From the NCBI GenBank assembly GCA_016290875.1, contig JAEEVL010000017.1:1-64000 (forward strand): a stretch of 64,000 nucleotides of DNA, given 5' to 3'. The position numbers and the translations under genes are program-made. Positions 60,226-64,000 of the stretch are shown one piece after another. The notes below the pieces were generated by a model that had not been told where the DNA came from, ran no database searches, and saw only the letters and a list, made by a program, of their open reading frames with translations. How positions within the stretch are numbered: the first letter of the stretch is position 1; each line of letters begins with the position of its first letter. This DNA is from Ruminococcus sp. (GTDB taxonomy: Bacteria; Bacillota; Clostridia; Oscillospirales; Ruminococcaceae).

Positions 60226-60798
60226 ATGGAAGAAAACTACAAGCTCGAAAAAGTATATAAGGTCCCGCATGAGACATTCAAGGAAGCATACAAGGCTTTT
60301 CAGAAGAAATACGTTTATCCTAAGAGCATCATATTCACTATTCTGTTTCTGATACTTGCTGCTGATTTTGTGTATGCAGCGGTAAAAGCTCCGGATAACA
60401 AACTTGTGTATCTTCTGATAATGGTATGTATAGCATTTGCGTTCAGGGAATGGTATAATCCGCGCAGGTTATTCCTTAATATCTCGGAAACTATGAAAGC
60501 TCTCGGCGAGCCTGAATATAAGATGGGAATTGCCGATGATCATATAGACATTTCGACCGTCAGTCTTCCAGATGAAGACGGTGAGGAAAATGACGAAGAA
60601 GATACAGATCTGACTGATCTTCCGGATGAATTTGATCCTATGCCTGAAAAGACAGTTGTAAAGCTCGATGACAGCTATGGTCTTTTGGAATATGAGAAGT
60701 TTTTCCTGATAATGGAAGGAAAGAAAATGTTCTACATACTCCCGAAGGAGGGTTTCTCTGAAAAGGAGCTTGAAATAGTCAGAGGGACTAAACAATGA
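60226..60798 (+). CDS. Membrane protein with acidic C-terminal region, YcxB-like
   Basis: A 190-residue protein. Two membrane helices lie at about residues 35-54 and 60-76, followed by a cytosolic part with a strongly acidic stretch (GEENDEEDTDLTDLP). Its FLIMEGKKMFYILPKEGFSEKE ending resembles the YcxB-like domain. GGAG suits the ATG at 60226 rather than one five codons earlier. It lies between gyrB and gyrA and is likely cotranscribed with them; its role is unknown. Confidence 0.7.
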   Translation: MEENYKLEKVYKVPHETFKEAYKAFQKKYVYPKSIIFTILFLILAADFVYAAVKAPDNKLVYLLIMVCIAFAFREWYNPRRLFLNISETMKALGEPEYKMGIADDHIDISTVSLPDEDGEENDEEDTDLTDLPDEFDPMPEKTVVKLDDSYGLLEYEKFFLIMEGKKMFYILPKEGFSEKELEIVRGTKQ

Positions 60799-61124
60799 AA
60801 ATTCTCAGGAGTCTTATGGCAGTAGACGGCGAGAATATAAAAGCATTTGCGCGAAAGGACAGCGAAAGCGGAAAATTTTCTATTTGCTTTAGGGTAAGAA
60901 ATACTGATGAATACAATAAAACAGTATGGATTTCTTCTCTTGAGACTTTTCTTGCGAATATTGGATGTAAGAATAACAGAAGCACTGCTTCAGGATATGA
61001 GTGGACAGGCGGAAGTATAGACCTGTTCAATGCAAAGGTCACAGTTGATCCAGTGCATAGCTGCGAATTTAAAATAGAAACGCAATCTCTTTTAGGAGGT
61101 AACGAATTTGTTATATCAGGATAA
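60795..61124 (+). CDS. Small soluble protein of unknown function between gyrB and gyrA
   Basis: A 109-residue protein that overlaps the previous gene by four bases (ATGA) and the gyrA start by 17 bases, so translation is probably coupled on both sides. Beta-rich, with no signal peptide or known motif. I do not recognise it. The tight overlaps support that it is a real gene. Confidence 0.7.
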   Translation: MKILRSLMAVDGENIKAFARKDSESGKFSICFRVRNTDEYNKTVWISSLETFLANIGCKNNRSTASGYEWTGGSIDLFNAKVTVDPVHSCEFKIETQSLLGGNEFVISG

Positions 61125-63735
61125 TTCAAAGATAATCAATACCGAATTAGTTGAAGAAATGCAGAATTCAATGCTCAACTACGCTATGTCGGTAATTGTA
61201 TCGAGAGCTCTTCCCGATGTAAGAGACGGTCTGAAGCCTGTACACAGAAGAATACTGTACACGCTTCACGAAAACGGACTTACTCCCGAAAAGCCTTATC
61301 GTAAATGTGCCGATACAGTCGGTGCTGTACTGGGACGTTATCATCCACACGGTGATGCGTCTGTATATGACGCGCTTGTAAGACTTGCACAGGACTTCTC
61401 AATGCGTTATCCGCTCGTTGATGGTCATGGAAACTTCGGTTCTATCGACGGCGACGGCCCTGCCGCTTATCGTTATACTGAGGCTAAAATGGCTAAGCTC
61501 ACGCTGGATATGCTCACAGATATAAACAAGGACACCGTAGATTTTACATCAAACTACGATGACCGTCTGAAAGAACCTGTTGTTCTTCCCTCGCGTTTCC
61601 CTAACCTTCTTGTAAATGGTTCTGTCGGAATTGCTGTAGGTATGGCAACAAATATCCCGCCGCATAATCTTGGCGAGGTTATTGACGCATTACAGCTCCT
61701 CATTGATGATCCGGACTGCACACTTGAGCAGATCATGGAGCATATTCAGGGACCTGATTTCCCTACCGGCGGTATTATTATGGGCAGAGCCGGTATCCGT
61801 GCAGCGTACGCTACCGGAAAGGGCAAGATAATACTCCGCAGCCGTACTCATTTTGAGGAGATAAAGGGCAGAAACTGCATCATCGTTGACGAGATTCCTT
61901 ATATGCTCAGAAAAGAGCGCTTGCTCAAGAGCATTATACAGCTTGTCCGCGATAAGAAGATAGAAGGTATCTACGATCTCCGCGACGAGTCCGACAAGGA
62001 CGGTATGAGAGTTGTTATTGAGCTGAAGAAGGACGCTATCCCTGAGATAGTTCTCAACAAGCTCTTTGCGCTCACACAGCTCCAGGACACAGTTGGTATC
62101 ATCATGCTCGCCCTTGTTAACGGCGAACCTAAGATACTCACTCTGAAGCAGATGCTCCAGGACTACCTTGATTTCCAGGTAGATGTTATTCAGAGAAGAA
62201 CACGCTTCGACCTTAAAAAGGCTCTTGAACGTGCTCACATATTACAGGGCTTCGTGCTCGCTGCTGATTATATCGACGAAGTTATCGCTATAATCCGTTC
62301 AAGCGCAACTGTCGCCGAAGCTAAGAACAAGATGATAGAACGTTTCAAAGATGTTGATATGTCAGCACTTCTTGACCGCGCTCAGTATGATCTCACAGGT
62401 CTGCATATCGAAGCTCAGACAGGTCTATCAGAGGAACAGGCTGAAGCTATCGTTCAGATGCGTCTCGGACAGCTCACAGGTCTTGAAAGACAGAAGATAA
62501 CCGATGAACTCTTCGGACTTCTCACAAAGATCTCCGACTATGAGGATATACTCGCAGACGTTAACCGCGTTTATGCTATCATTATGGAAGATCTCAACGC
62601 TATCCGTAAGAAGTTCAGTGACAAGCGCCGTACTGACATCGAGAATGTCAGCGGTGAAGTTGACATCGAGGATCTTATCCCCGAGGAAGACTGTGTTGTT
62701 ACTCTTACAAACAACGGTTATATCAAGCGTATGCCTGTTGCAGAGTATAAGACTCAGCGCCGCGGCGGCCGTGGTATTACAGGTATGAAGCAGCGCGAGG
62801 AGGACTTTGTAGAGGAAATGTTCATCTGCGGTTCTCACGACAATATTCTCTTCATATCCAACAAGGGTATCATGTACAAGCTGAAATGCTATGAGATACC
62901 GGACGGTTCAAAGGCTTCGAGAGGATTCAACCTTATCAATCTTCTTCCTCTTACTGACGGTGAAAAGATAGCTGCTATGATAAAGACCACAGATTTCAGC
63001 GATGAGAAGTTCATCGTAATGGTCACAAAGAATGGCAAGATAAAGAGAACTAACCTTTCACTCTACAAGAATGTCCGCAAGAACGGTCTTATCGCTATCG
63101 GCCTTGATGAGGGCGATGAGATAGCAGGCGTTCGTATGACAGAGGGCGATGCACAGCTCTTTGTTGCTACAAGAAACGGTATGGCAATCCGTCTTGAGGA
63201 AGAGAAGATACGTCCGCTTTCACGTTCTGCTCACGGTGTAAGAGCTATCAAGCTCCGTGACGGCGACTATGTTGTTAGTATGGCAAGAGTCCGCGACGGT
63301 GCAACTCTGCTTACCGTTACAGAAAACGGCTACGGAAAGCGTACAGAGCTCGAAAGCTACCGTATCCAGAATCGCGGCGGCTTCGGTCTTACAAACTACA
63401 AGGTTGATGACGTCCGCGGATATGTCTGCGGTATCAAGATAGTTGACGAGGAAGACGATATAATCCTCGTTTCCAGCGACGGTATCATCATCAGAATACT
63501 CACCAGCGACATCAGAATAATGGGACGTATCGCAAAGGGCGTTCGTGTTATGAAGGTCAACGAGGGCGCACAGGTAGTTGCGTTTACCCGTGCTGAGCAC
63601 GACGATTCTGCCGAGACTGAAAAGGTCGAGCAGCTCACAGATGAACAGGCTAAGGAAGCAGAAGCTGAGGCTGCACTTGAGGAGCAGAACGAAGTCGTGA
63701 TAGAAGCTGATGAAGCTGACTCCGACGATGAATAA
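61108..63735 (+). CDS. gyrA: DNA gyrase subunit A
   Basis: An 875-residue protein. The winged-helix/tower domain has the catalytic Tyr in AAYRYTEAK near residue 125 and the quinolone region HPHGDASVYDALVRLAQ (residues 79-95). The C-terminal beta-pinwheel has the GyrA box region QRRGGRGITG. The acidic Glu/Asp/Ala tail is long. The start is TTG, with AGGAGG eight bases upstream, inside the preceding gene. The position equivalent to Ser83 of E. coli GyrA is Ala here. Confidence 0.97.
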   Translation: MLYQDNSKIINTELVEEMQNSMLNYAMSVIVSRALPDVRDGLKPVHRRILYTLHENGLTPEKPYRKCADTVGAVLGRYHPHGDASVYDALVRLAQDFSMRYPLVDGHGNFGSIDGDGPAAYRYTEAKMAKLTLDMLTDINKDTVDFTSNYDDRLKEPVVLPSRFPNLLVNGSVGIAVGMATNIPPHNLGEVIDALQLLIDDPDCTLEQIMEHIQGPDFPTGGIIMGRAGIRAAYATGKGKIILRSRTHFEEIKGRNCIIVDEIPYMLRKERLLKSIIQLVRDKKIEGIYDLRDESDKDGMRVVIELKKDAIPEIVLNKLFALTQLQDTVGIIMLALVNGEPKILTLKQMLQDYLDFQVDVIQRRTRFDLKKALERAHILQGFVLAADYIDEVIAIIRSSATVAEAKNKMIERFKDVDMSALLDRAQYDLTGLHIEAQTGLSEEQAEAIVQMRLGQLTGLERQKITDELFGLLTKISDYEDILADVNRVYAIIMEDLNAIRKKFSDKRRTDIENVSGEVDIEDLIPEEDCVVTLTNNGYIKRMPVAEYKTQRRGGRGITGMKQREEDFVEEMFICGSHDNILFISNKGIMYKLKCYEIPDGSKASRGFNLINLLPLTDGEKIAAMIKTTDFSDEKFIVMVTKNGKIKRTNLSLYKNVRKNGLIAIGLDEGDEIAGVRMTEGDAQLFVATRNGMAIRLEEEKIRPLSRSAHGVRAIKLRDGDYVVSMARVRDGATLLTVTENGYGKRTELESYRIQNRGGFGLTNYKVDDVRGYVCGIKIVDEEDDIILVSSDGIIIRILTSDIRIMGRIAKGVRVMKVNEGAQVVAFTRAEHDDSAETEKVEQLTDEQAKEAEAEAALEEQNEVVIEADEADSDDE

Positions 63736-63741
63736 TTACAA

Positions 63742-64000
63742 GTGGTAAACTTTATACTTGTAGTAATTGCTGCGTTTGCAGTATATGCTTTCATCGAGAA
63801 CAAGATAATGCTGCGCGTGAGACGCGAGGAGCTGGGCGGCAAAATAAAAGCCGTCCACCTGTCCGACCTGCACAAAAGGCGTTTTGGTAAGGATAATTCG
63901 CGTCTCTGCAAAGCCGTTGAGCAAGAATCTCCGGACGTGATAATTTTCAGCGGAGATATAGTATCAAGGACTGAAACAGATTTTTTAGCTGTAAAGCGTA
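63742..64000 (+). CDS. Metallophosphoesterase with N-terminal membrane anchor, cut off by the window end
   Basis: The first 86 codons are visible. They give a membrane helix at about residues 2-18, then AVHLSDLHKRRFG with the metal-binding D-x-H motif and DVIIFSGDI with the next GD motif of calcineurin-like phosphoesterases. This matches the YkuE/YaeI-type membrane-associated enzymes. The GTG at 63742 is the best start available, though its ribosome site is weak. It is seven bases after gyrA. Confidence 0.8.
   Translation, partial: MVNFILVVIAAFAVYAFIENKIMLRVRREELGGKIKAVHLSDLHKRRFGKDNSRLCKAVEQESPDVIIFSGDIVSRTETDFLAVKR

Noticed and set aside
1..64000. CRISPR array, tRNA or rRNA genes, insertion sequences
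   Set aside because: No regularly spaced repeat array, no cloverleaf with a conserved TTCGAATC-like arm, and no transposase gene was recognised in the window.

Overview
The window is a chromosomal segment from a low-to-mid GC anaerobic Firmicute, most likely a Ruminococcus-type member of the Oscillospiraceae. The evidence is the Firmicutes origin gene order, dockerin-like secreted proteins with Thr-rich linkers, GGDEF and AraC regulators fused to sugar-binding domains, and oxygen-defence enzymes typical of strict anaerobes. The genus call is inference; no rRNA is present.

Region 1 (1-6.6 kb) is patchy and partly decayed: a cut-off GNAT acetyltransferase, two remnants of a NERD-type locus, three SMI1/KNR4 paralogues (one frameshifted) interleaved with a methyltransferase and a fragment of a second one, an AraC/GyrI regulator, and a large periplasmic-binding-protein/AraC hybrid regulator. 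Region 2 (6.6-9.6 kb) runs divergently from the hybrid regulator. A long structured leader RNA precedes a membrane GGDEF-like receptor and a solute-binding lipoprotein that has no permease. Region 3 (9.6-12.2 kb) has a small anchored protein, then a radical SAM/SPASM enzyme directly followed by a secreted repeat protein ending in a dockerin. Region 4 (12.2-20 kb) holds a membrane protein, a CorA transporter, two sigma/anti-sigma-like pairs and a diguanylate cyclase.

Region 5 (20-25 kb) is the most unusual part. An Agr-type LytTR regulator and histidine kinase lie beside about 1.9 kb without ordinary genes. On the opposite strand are two 14-codon genes (MWNDIMRVIGRLFK and MWSDIIDALRNLGK). Each has its own ribosome site and an identically built promoter with a 21-bp-spaced direct repeat upstream. 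A structured 3' element follows one of them, and a second copy of the element sits beside a decayed third peptide. This looks like a minimal peptide regulon controlled by the adjacent two-component system.

Region 6 (25-41.3 kb) carries a DUF3089 lipoprotein, a Ca2+ P-type ATPase, an orphan SpoVAD, serine acetyltransferase, a hydrolase, exonuclease III, a secreted LRR/transglutaminase protein, a second ECF sigma/anti-sigma pair, and an oxygen/redox cluster (flavodiiron protein, ferredoxin:thioredoxin-reductase-like protein, thioredoxin).

Region 7 (41.4-64 kb) is the replication origin region. Leftward genes are rpmH-rnpA-yidD-yidC-jag-mnmE-mnmG-rsmG-noc-parA-parB-serS, with three parS sites. 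Rightward genes are dnaA-dnaN-(membrane protein)-S4-recF-remB-gyrB-two small genes-gyrA, followed by a truncated metallophosphoesterase. The strands diverge between rpmH and dnaA, as expected at oriC.
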